From Saccharothrix sp. (GTDB lineage Bacteria > Actinomycetota > Actinomycetes > Mycobacteriales > Pseudonocardiaceae), in the NCBI RefSeq assembly GCF_031180885.1, contig NZ_JAPSLK010000001.1, forward strand, positions 275,104 to 339,103: a stretch of DNA of 64,000 nt, given 5' to 3'. The notes below the pieces were generated by a model, which saw only the letters and a program-made list of their open reading frames with translations, was not told where the DNA came from and did not search any database. The position numbers and the translations under genes were made by a program. Every line of letters starts with the position of its first letter. Position 1 is the stretch's first letter. Positions 11,524-20,470 of the stretch are shown piece after piece.

Positions 11524-11552
11524 GGGGCCGGTGCTCACGCCGCACCGGCCCC
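11524..11552 (+). terminator. hairpin between binding-protein and permease genes (partial terminator)
   Basis: GGGGCCGGTG (11524-11533) pairs perfectly with CACCGGCCCC (11543-11552) around a nine-base loop; GGCTCTTGT follows with no real T run. Such intercistronic hairpins after binding-protein genes usually stabilise the upstream message or partly stop transcription. Confidence 0.7.
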
Positions 11553-11590
11553 GGCTCTTGTCCGACCCCCTGCTAGGAGTGCCGAGAGAA

Positions 11591-12415
11591 ATGGCCATGT
11601 CCAAACGCCGGCGGGCGATCATGTTCCGCCGGGCGCAGTACGCGCTGCTGATCGTGATCGTCGCGCTGATCGCGGTGTTCGCGGACTGGGAAGACATCCG
11701 CCGGTCGTTCTTCAACGTCGACACCGCGGCCAAGATGTTCCCGACCGTCATCCAGACGGCCCTGGTGAACACCATCATCTACAGCGCATTCGGCTTCGCG
11801 ATCGGCCTCGGCCTCGGCCTGCTGCTGGCGCTGATGAAGCTGTCGCCGGTGGCGCCCTGGCGGTGGATCGCGACCGCGTACATCGAGTTCTTCCGCGGTG
11901 TGCCGGCGCTGCTGGTGTTCGTGGCGCTGAGCGTGGCGGTGCCGCTGGCGTTCGGCCTCAAGTTCGACATCAACTCGACCGCGGGGCTCGCGCTGGGCAT
12001 CGTCGGGTCGGCCTACATCGCCGAGACGATCCGCGCGGGCATCCTGGCGGTGCCCAAGGGCCAGATCGAGGCGGCGCGGTCGCTGGGCATGTCGCCCGGC
12101 CGGACCCTGGTGACGGTGACCATCCCGCAGGCGTTCCGGATCATCCTGCCCCCGCTGACCAACGAGCTGATCATGCTGATCAAGGACTCGTCGCTGATCA
12201 GCGTCGTGGGCCTGACCGCGGCGGACTACGAGCTGACCAAGTTCGGCCGGGAGACGCTGAGCCGGTCCCCGTCGCTGACGCCGCTGCTGGTCGCGGGCCT
12301 GTGCTACCTGATCATCACGCTGCCGCTGGGCCACCTGTCGCGGCACTTGGAGAAGCGGACGGGCGGCCGGAAGATCGGCACGCCGGAGTCGACCGGGCTG
12401 GGGGTGTCGGCGTGA
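11591..12415 (+). CDS. polar amino acid ABC transporter permease
   Basis: A 274-residue integral membrane permease of the HisM/GlnP type, with helices at about residues 17-32, 60-80, 100-120, 130-150 and 225-245. The cytoplasmic EAA loop that docks the ATPase is clear ([20 protein letters not shown]). The N-terminus [16 protein letters not shown] is positively charged as expected for the inside. ATG at 11591 follows AGGAG and GAGAGAA; an ATG two codons on is possible. The stop overlaps the GTG start of the ATPase gene by four bases (GTGA), so the two are translationally coupled. One permease gene only, so it should act as a homodimer. Confidence 0.92.
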   Translation: MAMSKRRRAIMFRRAQYALLIVIVALIAVFADWEDIRRSFFNVDTAAKMFPTVIQTALVNTIIYSAFGFAIGLGLGLLLALMKLSPVAPWRWIATAYIEFFRGVPALLVFVALSVAVPLAFGLKFDINSTAGLALGIVGSAYIAETIRAGILAVPKGQIEAARSLGMSPGRTLVTVTIPQAFRIILPPLTNELIMLIKDSSLISVVGLTAADYELTKFGRETLSRSPSLTPLLVAGLCYLIITLPLGHLSRHLEKRTGGRKIGTPESTGLGVSA

Positions 12416-13191
12416 AGTCGTCCGACGTGGTGACCGACGTCGCGGTGGAGATCACCGGGCTGAAGAAGTCGTTCGGGCCGCTGGAGGTGCTCAAGGGCAT
12501 CGACGTGTCGGTCGCGCGCGGCGAGGTCGTGTGCATCATCGGGCCGTCGGGCTCGGGCAAGTCGACGCTGCTGCGGTGCGTGAACCTGCTGGAGGAGCCG
12601 ACCGACGGAAAGATCGTCGTGAACGGTGTCGAGCTGACCGACCCGGACTGCGACATCGACGCGGCCCGGACGCGGATCGGCATGGTGTTCCAGGGGTTCA
12701 ACCTGTTCTCGCACCTGAGCGTGCTGAACAACCTGACCGTGGCGCAGCGGAAGGTGCTCAAGCGCGGCGAGAAGCAGGCGCAGGAGATCGCGCTGCGCAA
12801 CCTGGAGCGGGTCGGGCTGTCGGAGAAGGTCAACGCGATGCCGGCGCAGCTGTCCGGTGGGCAGCAGCAGCGGGTGGCGATCGCTCGGGCGCTGTCGATG
12901 GACCCGTCGGTGATGCTGTTCGACGAGCCGACCTCGGCGCTGGACCCCGAGCTGGTCGGGGACGTGCTGGGCGTGATGCGGGCGCTGGCCGACGAGGGCA
13001 TGACCATGCTCGTGGTGACGCACGAGATGCAGTTCGCGCGCGAGGTGGCGGACCGGGTGCTGTTCATGGACGGCGGGTACGTGGTCGAGGAGGGCCCGGC
13101 GGCGCAGGTCATCGGGGACCCGCAGCACGAGCGGACGAAGTCGTTCCTGGCACGCGTGCTCGACCCGACGCACCAGGGGCCTTCGGCGTGA
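12412..13191 (+). CDS. polar amino acid ABC transporter ATP-binding protein
   Basis: A 259-residue ATPase of the GlnQ/HisP class that energises the transporter. Walker A is GPSGSGKST, the Q loop lies in [14 protein letters not shown], the ABC signature is LSGGQQQR, Walker B is [12 protein letters not shown] and the switch histidine is in VVTHEM. The start is the GTG at 12412, overlapping the permease stop by four bases. Longer upstream readings would run through the permease gene in another frame and are rejected. Last gene of the operon. Confidence 0.95.
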   Translation: MKSSDVVTDVAVEITGLKKSFGPLEVLKGIDVSVARGEVVCIIGPSGSGKSTLLRCVNLLEEPTDGKIVVNGVELTDPDCDIDAARTRIGMVFQGFNLFSHLSVLNNLTVAQRKVLKRGEKQAQEIALRNLERVGLSEKVNAMPAQLSGGQQQRVAIARALSMDPSVMLFDEPTSALDPELVGDVLGVMRALADEGMTMLVVTHEMQFAREVADRVLFMDGGYVVEEGPAAQVIGDPQHERTKSFLARVLDPTHQGPSA

Positions 13192-13308
13192 CGTCGCCCA
13201 CGGCCGCTTTCGCCATGAGCGCGGCAGGCCGGCGGCCTTCGGCGTAACTTTCCGCTTTTTGGCGCGTTCGCTTGCGGGCGATCTTGGTCTGCCCCCATTG
13301 TCGATCAC

Positions 13309-15906
13309 ATGACCGAGACGGGGGCGCGCGGGCTGGACGTGTTCGACCCCAGCCCGCCGCGCGCCTACCGGATGCCCGCGGCGGACGTGCTGCGCGGGTT
13401 GGGCGAGGGCGCGTTCCGGCTGGGGTTGCGGCGGCCTTCGGTGCCACCGGTGATCCGGGTGGAGGACCGGTTCCTGACCGGGGTGCTCGACCTGCGGGCG
13501 GTGGAGCTGAACTACCTGCTGGAGTTCGTGCGGTGCCGGTTCGAGGAGGTGCCGGACCTGCGGCAGGGGCGGTTGGCCGGGGTGGTGTTCTCCGGGTGCC
13601 GGTTGCCGGGGTTGTGGGGGCGGAACCTCAGCAGCGCCAACGAGGTGTCGTTGTCGGGGAGCACGGTCGAAGGGCTGGTGGACCTGACCGACGCCGACAT
13701 CGCGGGGTCGTTGGTGTTGCGCGATGCCCGGTTGGTTGCGCCGACTCCCGGTGGCCTGGCGCTGCACGCCGATCGCGTGAAGCTGGCCGGGGCGTTGCTG
13801 GCGCAGGGGGTTTCGGTCTCCGGTGAGCTGCGGATGGCCGGGGCTCAGGTGGGCGGGAACTGCAATTTCTCGAGTGGGTCGTTGAACAATCCCCATGCGC
13901 ACTCGGTGAACGCGACCGGAATGCACGTGGGCGGGAACCTGTTGTTCAACAATTCTACGATCTTCGGCACGGTGCTGCTGGCGAACGCGCGGGTGGACTC
14001 GGCGTTGACTCTGCGGGGTGCGTCGGTGGCGGCGGGGAAGGTCGACGAGGAGGCGGGGCTGGACCCGCACGCGGACCCGACGTCGACGGTGGTGCTGGAC
14101 CGGGTGACGGTGGACGGGGACGTGCAGCTGGACCGGGAGTTCAGCAGCGCGGGGACGGTCCGGATGGTGAACGCGCGGCTGGGCGGGACGTTGTCGCTGT
14201 CCGGCGGGCACTTCGACGCCGAGGACCACGCACTCGGGGACGGCGTTGATTCGGCTGAGGCAGCGGCCGAGTCGGGCAGTGACGAGCCTGATGGCGGTGA
14301 GTCGGACGGCGCCGAGCCGGGCAGTGCCAAGTCGGCCGGTGCCGAGCCGGGCGGCGACAACCAAGCCGGCGCCGGGCCGAGCAACGTCAAGCAAGCCGGC
14401 GCCGGGCCGGGCAGTGGTGAGCCGGGTGGGAACGGGTTCGGTGGCGGGGCGGCTGGTGGTGGGGCCGGGAGTTCCGGGTGGGTGGCTCGGGTGGAGGCTG
14501 CTCGGACTGCCGCGGCGGGACTCGCCGGCACCGTTCGCGCGAGGGTGGGTAAGGAGTCGGGAGAGACGGCGCCGGTGCGTGCCGAGAGCGCGTTGGAGCC
14601 CAGCGAACCGGTCGCCAAGAAGGCGGGCGCGGCCTCCGGCCCCCGTCTCCATCGTCTCATGGGGGACCGACAGAGCGGTGGGGAGCGGGTTGCGGAGCCC
14701 ACTGGGTTCGGGCGGGCGTTGCACCTGGACGGGGCTCAGGTCGGTGGGGACCTCATCGCTCGGCAGGCCTTCGTGCGGGGGCAGATCCGGATGGTGGATC
14801 TTCAGGTCAAGGGCAGTCTGACCTTGGACGGGTCCGCGTTGGACAACCCTCGGGCGGATGCCGTTCTCGGGAACCGGTCGAACATCGGGAGCAATCTGAC
14901 TGCTCGCGAGGTCGAGGTCGCGGGTGGGTTGGAGCTGCGAGGGGTGCGGATCGGGGCGAATCTCGACCTCCGCGGCAGTCGGATCACGCAGCCCGGGCGG
15001 TATCGGCACATGCCTGCGGGCAAGCCCTCGCTGGACGTGGGTGGGGCGGTCATCGGGCGGGATTTGATCTGTGCGGGCGGGGCGAAGGAGTTCGTGGCGC
15101 ACGGGGGTGTGCGGGCTCGGCGGGCGCAGGTCGGGCGGATGGCCAACTTCAGCGGGGCGGTGTTGGGGGACAAGCTCGACAGCCATGCGCTCAACGCGCT
15201 GGGGCTCCAAGTTCAGGAACTCGTCCTCACGCCTGTCAGTCCGCCGCGCGGCGACGTCACCCTGCGCCAGGTCCGCTGCACCTCGCTCGACGACAACGAG
15301 AACTTCTGGTCGGCCACCGGCTGGATCGACCTCGAAGAGTTCCGCTACGACTCCCTGCGCAACCCGATCGACCTGCGCGACGACGACGAGGTCGACCGCC
15401 GCCTCCGCTGGCTCCGCCAGGCCATGCGGCGCGCCTACCGGCCCGGCCCGTACGACCAGTTCGCCGACATGCTCCGCGCGTGCGGCAACGACGAGCACGC
15501 CGCCACCGTCCTGGTCGAGAAGCAGCGCCTGCGGTACCGGGCGGTGGCCGAGGGGCGTCGGTGGCTGCGGCCGCTCGTCCTCCTCTGGAGCTGGTTGCAG
15601 CGGTCGATGGTCGGGTACGGGTACCGGCCGGCTCGCGCGCTCGCGTGGCTCGTGGTGTCCTGGGTGTTGGGCAGTGTCTGGTTCTCCGTCGGCGAGCCGC
15701 TGGAGGTGATCAACTCCGATGACCGCCTGCCGTGGAACCCCTGGCTGTTCACGATCGACCTGGTGGTGCCGATCGTCGACTTCGGCAACAAGAACCGGTG
15801 GCAGCTGGCCGGGGCCTCCCAGTGGATCGGGGCCGGGTTGATCGTCACGGGGTGGGTCCTGGCCACGACGGTCGCGGCCGGCCTCACTCGGATGCTCAAG
15901 CGCTGA
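13309..15906 (+). CDS. large membrane-anchored beta-helix protein with a low-complexity insert
   Basis: An 865-residue protein of unknown function. Residues about 40-300 and 465-640 are made of short beta-strand repeats such as VDLTDADIAGSLVLRDARL and LHLDGAQVGGDLIARQAF, a pattern resembling pentapeptide-repeat or bactofilin-like beta-helices. Residues about 306-460 interrupt the helix with a Gly/Ala/Ser/Glu/Pro-rich stretch (GAEPGSAKSAGAEPGG and variants), probably a disordered loop. After a helical linker with FADMLRACGNDEHAATVL, two membrane helices (about 778-795 and 838-858) close the protein near the C-terminus. Relatives in Streptomyces are sometimes called membrane-associated oxidoreductases, but I see no cofactor site. 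It could be a surface scaffold or sensor. The gene stands alone. Confidence 0.75.
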   Translation: MTETGARGLDVFDPSPPRAYRMPAADVLRGLGEGAFRLGLRRPSVPPVIRVEDRFLTGVLDLRAVELNYLLEFVRCRFEEVPDLRQGRLAGVVFSGCRLPGLWGRNLSSANEVSLSGSTVEGLVDLTDADIAGSLVLRDARLVAPTPGGLALHADRVKLAGALLAQGVSVSGELRMAGAQVGGNCNFSSGSLNNPHAHSVNATGMHVGGNLLFNNSTIFGTVLLANARVDSALTLRGASVAAGKVDEEAGLDPHADPTSTVVLDRVTVDGDVQLDREFSSAGTVRMVNARLGGTLSLSGGHFDAEDHALGDGVDSAEAAAESGSDEPDGGESDGAEPGSAKSAGAEPGGDNQAGAGPSNVKQAGAGPGSGEPGGNGFGGGAAGGGAGSSGWVARVEAARTAAAGLAGTVRARVGKESGETAPVRAESALEPSEPVAKKAGAASGPRLHRLMGDRQSGGERVAEPTGFGRALHLDGAQVGGDLIARQAFVRGQIRMVDLQVKGSLTLDGSALDNPRADAVLGNRSNIGSNLTAREVEVAGGLELRGVRIGANLDLRGSRITQPGRYRHMPAGKPSLDVGGAVIGRDLICAGGAKEFVAHGGVRARRAQVGRMANFSGAVLGDKLDSHALNALGLQVQELVLTPVSPPRGDVTLRQVRCTSLDDNENFWSATGWIDLEEFRYDSLRNPIDLRDDDEVDRRLRWLRQAMRRAYRPGPYDQFADMLRACGNDEHAATVLVEKQRLRYRAVAEGRRWLRPLVLLWSWLQRSMVGYGYRPARALAWLVVSWVLGSVWFSVGEPLEVINSDDRLPWNPWLFTIDLVVPIVDFGNKNRWQLAGASQWIGAGLIVTGWVLATTVAAGLTRMLKR
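14362..14409 (+). repeat. short direct repeat inside the low-complexity insert
   Basis: CAAGCCGGCGCCGGGCCG occurs at 14362-14379 and again, identical, at 14392-14409 (period 30 bases, ten codons). It encodes part of the QAGAGPSNVK-type repeats, so the disordered insert has grown by slippage or duplication within the frame. Confidence 0.85.
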
Positions 15907-15979
15907 CCGCGCAATTGCGGGTGCGGCTTGCCGGTTTGGGGGATTTCCACATCGGACGTTCCAGTGCTGAGGTCGAACC

Positions 15980-18361
15980 ATGGTCGTCGTCGAGTCCACC
16001 GACTTGTTCGTCGGCTCCCTGCAGGTCGTCCGCGTGCGCACCCCCGACCACGAGGGACCGGTGCACGTCCACGTCGAGGGTGCGGGAGTCCGCAGTGCGC
16101 GCCACGGCACGGACGTCGAGCCCGGGCTGTTCGGCTACGAGGTCCCGGTCGACGTGTCCGCGCACCCGCCCGGCACGGTGCTGCCCGCGCGGGCCGTCGT
16201 GCGGCACGGCGAAGAGCACCACGAGGTCGACTTCGAGCTGACCGTCGCCGAACCCGGCCGGACCCTCCACCTGGTCGCCCAGGCGACGGCGGTGACCGAG
16301 GTCCGCCCCCACCTCGAACTGGCGCTGGCCGACCCGTCCTACCGGTTCGGGCTGCTCGCCGGCGTCGTCGAGCCCTACCTGGACACCCGCCCCCAGGACC
16401 GGGAACCGCTGGCCGCCCTGGTCGACCAGAACCGGGTGGAACTCGTCGACCGCCTCCTGCCCGCCAACAGCGGTCCCGTCGAGGCCGCCGAGACCCTCGC
16501 GGACGCCGAGCGCGCGGCCTACCGGCAGCTGAGCAGCGGCCACGCGGCGCTGGTCGGCGGCGGGCGCTGGTTCACCCAGATCCACCACGACTGGAACTCG
16601 CGGTACTCGTCGCCGCGGTTCGTGTGCTCGCTGCCGCAGGACGTGCCGGTGCCGCAGGGGATCGAGGTGCGCGCGGCGACGCGGGTGGTGGAGGAGGCGG
16701 AGGCGTTCGCATCGCTCGTCGCGGAACCGCCTGAGGACGTGCTGGCGCACGCCCGCGCCCGGCTCGCGGACGACGCGGACCCACAGGTGTCGTTGCGGGA
16801 GGCCCACTTCCTGGCCACCGAGGTGCGGGCGCGGGTGCTGCGCGCACTGTCGTCCATTGTGGACACCTCAGGTGACGGTGTGCCGGTGGTGGTGTGGAAC
16901 CCGTTGGCGCGCAAGCGGTCCGGCATGGTCGAGGTGCGGCTGGAGGACGACCTGGCCGACGTGTCCGTGGTGTCGGCGGACGGCTTGCACCCGTGCGTCC
17001 ACGAAGGTCACACGGTGGTGTTCCACGCGGGGGACGTGCCCGCGTTGGGGTGGAAGGTCTTCCACCTCACCGGCGGGACGTCGCAGGGCTGGACGCGCGG
17101 CGGCGGCGCGCAGATCGCGAACTCCGCCCACCTGCTGACCGTCGACCCGGCGCGCGGCGGTGTGGTGGCCGGCCTGGTGCGGCTGGTGGACGAGGCCGAA
17201 CTGCTCGCGCCCGCCGTCGGCAACGACCTCGGCGCGACCACCCCGGCGACGGTGACCGTGTGGCACAGCCCGGTCGGCGAGCGGGCCGTGGTGCGCGGGC
17301 GGACCGGTGGTGTGGCGTACGCGCAGACCGTGACGCTGTGGGAAGGCGTCGACTGGGTGGACTGCGTGACGTCCGTGGACTACCTGCGGGACGAGGTCCG
17401 GATCACCTGGCCCGGGGTCGAGGAGGTGCTGCGGCCGGCGGACTTCCCGCAGCAGCAGACCGTGGAGTACGCCGTGCCGTGCGGTGATCCGGCGCGGGCG
17501 GTGGAGGAGTGCGCGCACCCGTTGACGGCCGTGGTGGGGGTGGACGGGTCCGGGCGGCTGCCCGCGTCCGGGTCGCTGGACGAGCCGGTGGACGTCGGTC
17601 CGATCGTCGTGTCCTGCGAGCCCGATGTGCCGCTCTTTTCCGACCACCTGCGGCACGAGCGCGGTCCGGCGCCGGGTCGGCCGCCGGTGGGTGTGCGGTT
17701 CCGGGGTGACGGTGAGGTGGTGGTGACGTCGGCGGCCGAGGAGGAGTTGGCCGGGCGGGTTCGGCTGGTCGCGCCGCCGGGGTGGTCGGTCGCGCCCGAG
17801 GAGCTGCCGTTCACGCTGCCGCCCGGCGGGTCGACGCGGTCGGAGGTGTCGATCGGGCGGCCGCGGTGGGCGGCACCGGGCATGTACCCGGTGCGAGCGC
17901 AGGTCGACGCCGGGCGGGTCGTGGACGCCGAGCGGGTCGTGGACGCCGAGCGGGCCGAGGACGCCTGGCGGGTCGTGGAGGACGTGCTGCTGGTGGAGGT
18001 CCCGGAGTGGGGCGGGTCCTTGCTGGAGGACGGGCCGGTGCAGCCGCTGTGGATCGCGCGGGCGCCGGAGCCGCTGCGGCTGCGTCCCGGCGAGCGGGCC
18101 GCGGTGCCGGTGGCGGTGGCTTCGGCGCTGTGGGCGCCGGTCGCGGTCGAGGTGCGGCTGGTGAGCCCTTGGGAGACATGGGACTTCGCGCGGCCCCTGG
18201 TGTGCGGCGGCGAAGTGCCGGCGCGGGGGCGGATGGAGTTCGCGTTCGAGGTGGTGGTGCCGCGGTGGGCCACCACCGGGCGGTGGTGGCTGCGGGCCAA
18301 GGCGGCGGGAGCGGGACTGGTGCGCAGGTCGGCCGCCGTGCCGCTGGAGGTCGTGGACTAG
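15980..18361 (+). CDS. GH38-like protein apparently lacking the catalytic core
   Basis: A 793-residue protein related to the non-catalytic parts of GH38 alpha-mannosidases. Residues about 295-480 match the C-terminal beta-sandwich domain (VVVWNPLARKRSGMVEVRL, QTVTLWEGVDWVDCV) and residues about 575-650 look like a NEW3-type domain. Residues about 95-150 (LALADPSYRFGLLAGV, EPYLDTRPQDREPLAALV) resemble the helix region that in GH38 enzymes follows the first catalytic strand. The HTHWDREW-type metal motif that should precede it, and the later DxFGH nucleophile motif, are missing. It may be a pseudoenzyme or carbohydrate-binding protein. No signal peptide is seen. A strong terminator follows. Confidence 0.6.
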   Translation: MVVVESTDLFVGSLQVVRVRTPDHEGPVHVHVEGAGVRSARHGTDVEPGLFGYEVPVDVSAHPPGTVLPARAVVRHGEEHHEVDFELTVAEPGRTLHLVAQATAVTEVRPHLELALADPSYRFGLLAGVVEPYLDTRPQDREPLAALVDQNRVELVDRLLPANSGPVEAAETLADAERAAYRQLSSGHAALVGGGRWFTQIHHDWNSRYSSPRFVCSLPQDVPVPQGIEVRAATRVVEEAEAFASLVAEPPEDVLAHARARLADDADPQVSLREAHFLATEVRARVLRALSSIVDTSGDGVPVVVWNPLARKRSGMVEVRLEDDLADVSVVSADGLHPCVHEGHTVVFHAGDVPALGWKVFHLTGGTSQGWTRGGGAQIANSAHLLTVDPARGGVVAGLVRLVDEAELLAPAVGNDLGATTPATVTVWHSPVGERAVVRGRTGGVAYAQTVTLWEGVDWVDCVTSVDYLRDEVRITWPGVEEVLRPADFPQQQTVEYAVPCGDPARAVEECAHPLTAVVGVDGSGRLPASGSLDEPVDVGPIVVSCEPDVPLFSDHLRHERGPAPGRPPVGVRFRGDGEVVVTSAAEEELAGRVRLVAPPGWSVAPEELPFTLPPGGSTRSEVSIGRPRWAAPGMYPVRAQVDAGRVVDAERVVDAERAEDAWRVVEDVLLVEVPEWGGSLLEDGPVQPLWIARAPEPLRLRPGERAAVPVAVASALWAPVAVEVRLVSPWETWDFARPLVCGGEVPARGRMEFAFEVVVPRWATTGRWWLRAKAAGAGLVRRSAAVPLEVVD

Positions 18362-18393
18362 CGGCGGCGGTCGTGGGCTAGCGACGGCGGATG

Positions 18394-18428
18394 AGCCCGC
18401 CCGGCGCGATGGCCGGGCGGGCTTTCTG
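18394..18428. terminator. strong bidirectional terminator
   Basis: AGCCCGCCCGGC (18394-18405) and GCCGGGCGGGCT (18412-18423) form a perfect 12-base stem with a six-base loop, followed by TTTCT on the plus strand. It sits between the GH38-like gene and the convergent symporter gene and can serve both. Confidence 0.85.
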
Positions 18429-18447
18429 CCGAGTCCTCAGTGGACGG

Positions 18448-20082
18448 TCAGTGCACGGCGACCGGCTTGACCCGCGGGCTGTCCTCGTCGACGTGGTAGT
18501 CGTCGGCCTGGGTCTCGTCGGTGCCGTTGAACACCCGAAGCCGCCGGGCCACGACCGTCACCAGGACGGCGACCAGCAGGTTCGCCACGACGGCCACCGC
18601 GCCCACGTAGATCTGGAGCGTGGAGCCGGCGAACGGGTGCCAGCCGAACAGCGACAGCTTGTCCAGCGCCAGCGCGGAACCACCGAAGTGCGGGCGCTTC
18701 CCGTCGGCGCTGGGGATGCCGTAGAGCAGCCACATGCCCCAGCCCATGCCGACGACCCAGCCGGCGATCAGGCCGTAGACGTGGAACCACCGGGTGTAGA
18801 GGGCGATCGCCACGGCGGGCAGCGTCTGGAGGATCATGACGCCGCCGATGAGCTGCAGGTCGATGGAGAACTGCGGGTCGATGAACACGATGAACGCGAC
18901 CGCGCCGAACTTCACCACCAGCGAGGCGAGCTTGGCCTGCTTGGCCTCCTGCGCCGGGGTGGCGTCCTTCTTCAGGTACTCCTTGTAGATGTTGCGGGTC
19001 CACAGGTTCGCCGCGGCGATGGACATGATCGCCGCCGGCACCAGCGCGCCGATGCCGATCGCGGCGAACGCGACGCCCGCGAACCAGGACGGGAACTCCT
19101 GGCCGAACAGCTCCGGCACGATGGTGTTGGTGTCCGGGCGGCCGGTGGCCTCGTTGGTGATCGGCTTGACGCCCGCGATGATCGCGACGAAGCCCAGCAT
19201 CGCGAGCAGGCCCAGCAGCAGCGAGTACGCGGGCAGCGCCACCATGTTGCGCTTGATGACGTTGCGCCCGCGGGAGGCAAGGATGCCGGTCAGCGAGTGC
19301 GGGTAGAGGAACAGCGCCAGTGCCGAGCCCAGCGCCAAGGTGGCGTACTGGAGCTGGTTGTTGCCGTTCAACAGGATGCCGTCGCCCTTGGCCGGCGTGG
19401 CGTCGAACTTGGCCTGGGCGCTGTCGAAGATCGCGCCCCAGCCGCCGAACTTCGCGGGCAGGTAGATCACCGCGACCAGGATCACCAGGTAGATCAGGGT
19501 GTCCTTGACGAACGCGATGAGCGCCGGCGCGCGCAGGCCCGACTGGTAGGTGTACAGCGCCAGGATGACGAACGCGATGAACAGCGGCGCGTGGCCGAGG
19601 ATGCCGGCGCCGTTGAGGCCCATGCTGCGCAGCACGGCCTCCAGGCCGACGAGCTGCAGCGCGATGTACGGCATGGTGGCGACGATGCCGGTGATCGCGA
19701 CCAGCAGCGCCAGCCAGTGCGAGCCGTAGCGGCCGCGGACGAAGTCGGCCGGCGTCACGTAGCCGTGGACGCGGGACACCGACCACATGCGGACCAGCGG
19801 CAAGAAGACGATCGGGTACAGGATCACCGTGTACGGCAAGGCGAAGAAGCCCATCGCGCCCGCGCCGAACACGAGCGCGGGGACGGCGACGAACGTGTAC
19901 GCCGTGTAGAGGTCACCGCCGACGAGGAACCACGTGATCCACGACCCGAACTTCCGCCCGCCCAGGCCCCACTCGTCGAGGTGGTCGAGCGTGTCGCCCG
20001 CCTTCCAGCGCGCCGCGACGAAACCGAGCACGGTGACCAGCAGGAACAACGCGCTGAACACCACGAGTTCGGTCCACTGCAT
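18448..20082 (-). CDS. mctP: sodium:solute symporter, monocarboxylate type
   Basis: A 544-residue solute:sodium symporter with about 13 membrane helices. It resembles MctP monocarboxylate uptake permeases: DEWGLGGRKFGSWITWFLVGGDLYT near the N-terminus, then GYVTPADFVRGRYGS and the PYIALQLVGLEAVLRSMG helix. The cytoplasmic tail is acidic. It is preceded on the minus strand by a DUF3311-type small membrane gene whose TAG directly abuts this ATG, an arrangement seen repeatedly for this transporter class. Known substrates of the family are lactate, pyruvate, acetate and similar acids; the neighbouring GntR, 5-oxoprolinase and pyroglutamyl-peptidase-like genes raise the possibility that 5-oxoproline, also a monocarboxylate, is carried. 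That link is inference. Confidence 0.88.
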   Translation of the reverse strand: MQWTELVVFSALFLLVTVLGFVAARWKAGDTLDHLDEWGLGGRKFGSWITWFLVGGDLYTAYTFVAVPALVFGAGAMGFFALPYTVILYPIVFLPLVRMWSVSRVHGYVTPADFVRGRYGSHWLALLVAITGIVATMPYIALQLVGLEAVLRSMGLNGAGILGHAPLFIAFVILALYTYQSGLRAPALIAFVKDTLIYLVILVAVIYLPAKFGGWGAIFDSAQAKFDATPAKGDGILLNGNNQLQYATLALGSALALFLYPHSLTGILASRGRNVIKRNMVALPAYSLLLGLLAMLGFVAIIAGVKPITNEATGRPDTNTIVPELFGQEFPSWFAGVAFAAIGIGALVPAAIMSIAAANLWTRNIYKEYLKKDATPAQEAKQAKLASLVVKFGAVAFIVFIDPQFSIDLQLIGGVMILQTLPAVAIALYTRWFHVYGLIAGWVVGMGWGMWLLYGIPSADGKRPHFGGSALALDKLSLFGWHPFAGSTLQIYVGAVAVVANLLVAVLVTVVARRLRVFNGTDETQADDYHVDEDSPRVKPVAVH

Positions 20083-20349
20083 CTACTTCGCCCCCTCGTC
20101 CAGGTCGTCCACACCGAGCAGGTCGGGCTTGCCCGTCACGGTCGGCTGATCCTTCGTCTTCACGTAGACGATGCCGACGCAGAGGACGCCCAGCGGGACC
20201 CAGACGAACTGGTACCAGTAGAAGAACGGCAGCCCGAGCAACCGGGGTTCGTCGGAGTTGAACCACGGTGTGATCAGCATGAGCAGGGGAACCAGCAGCA
20301 GCAGGTTCCACCAGCTCCAGCGCAGGCTGGATTGTCGAGCAGACGGCAT
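20083..20349 (-). CDS. DUF3311-type small membrane protein, symporter partner
   Basis: An 88-residue protein with two membrane helices (about 13-28 and 44-64) and a charged C-terminal tail. WWNLLLLVPLLMLITPWFN and PFFYWYQFVWVPLGVLC are typical of DUF3311 proteins, which are encoded beside sodium:solute symporters and are thought to be accessory subunits. ATG at 20349 gives the normal family length; upstream codons lack similarity. Its stop TAG is followed without a gap by the symporter ATG. A 121-base space separates it from the GntR gene upstream on the same strand, so it may be in one operon with that regulator or have its own promoter. Confidence 0.85.
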   Translation of the reverse strand: MPSARQSSLRWSWWNLLLLVPLLMLITPWFNSDEPRLLGLPFFYWYQFVWVPLGVLCVGIVYVKTKDQPTVTGKPDLLGVDDLDEGAK

Positions 20350-20470
20350 GTGTGCCCTCCGTGCGGCCCGGATGACAAGGGTGTCGCGCGATGCTAGGCC
20401 CCGGGGAGTACGGCCGTCACGGTGTCCGGTGGATTGCCTGTCGGTGACGTAGTTGAATCGTGACCCTTTT

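Noticed and set aside
12304-16110. 1268-codon minus-strand frame
   Set aside because: Runs antisense through the ABC ATPase gene and the beta-helix gene; no recognisable domain and composition typical of antisense frames.
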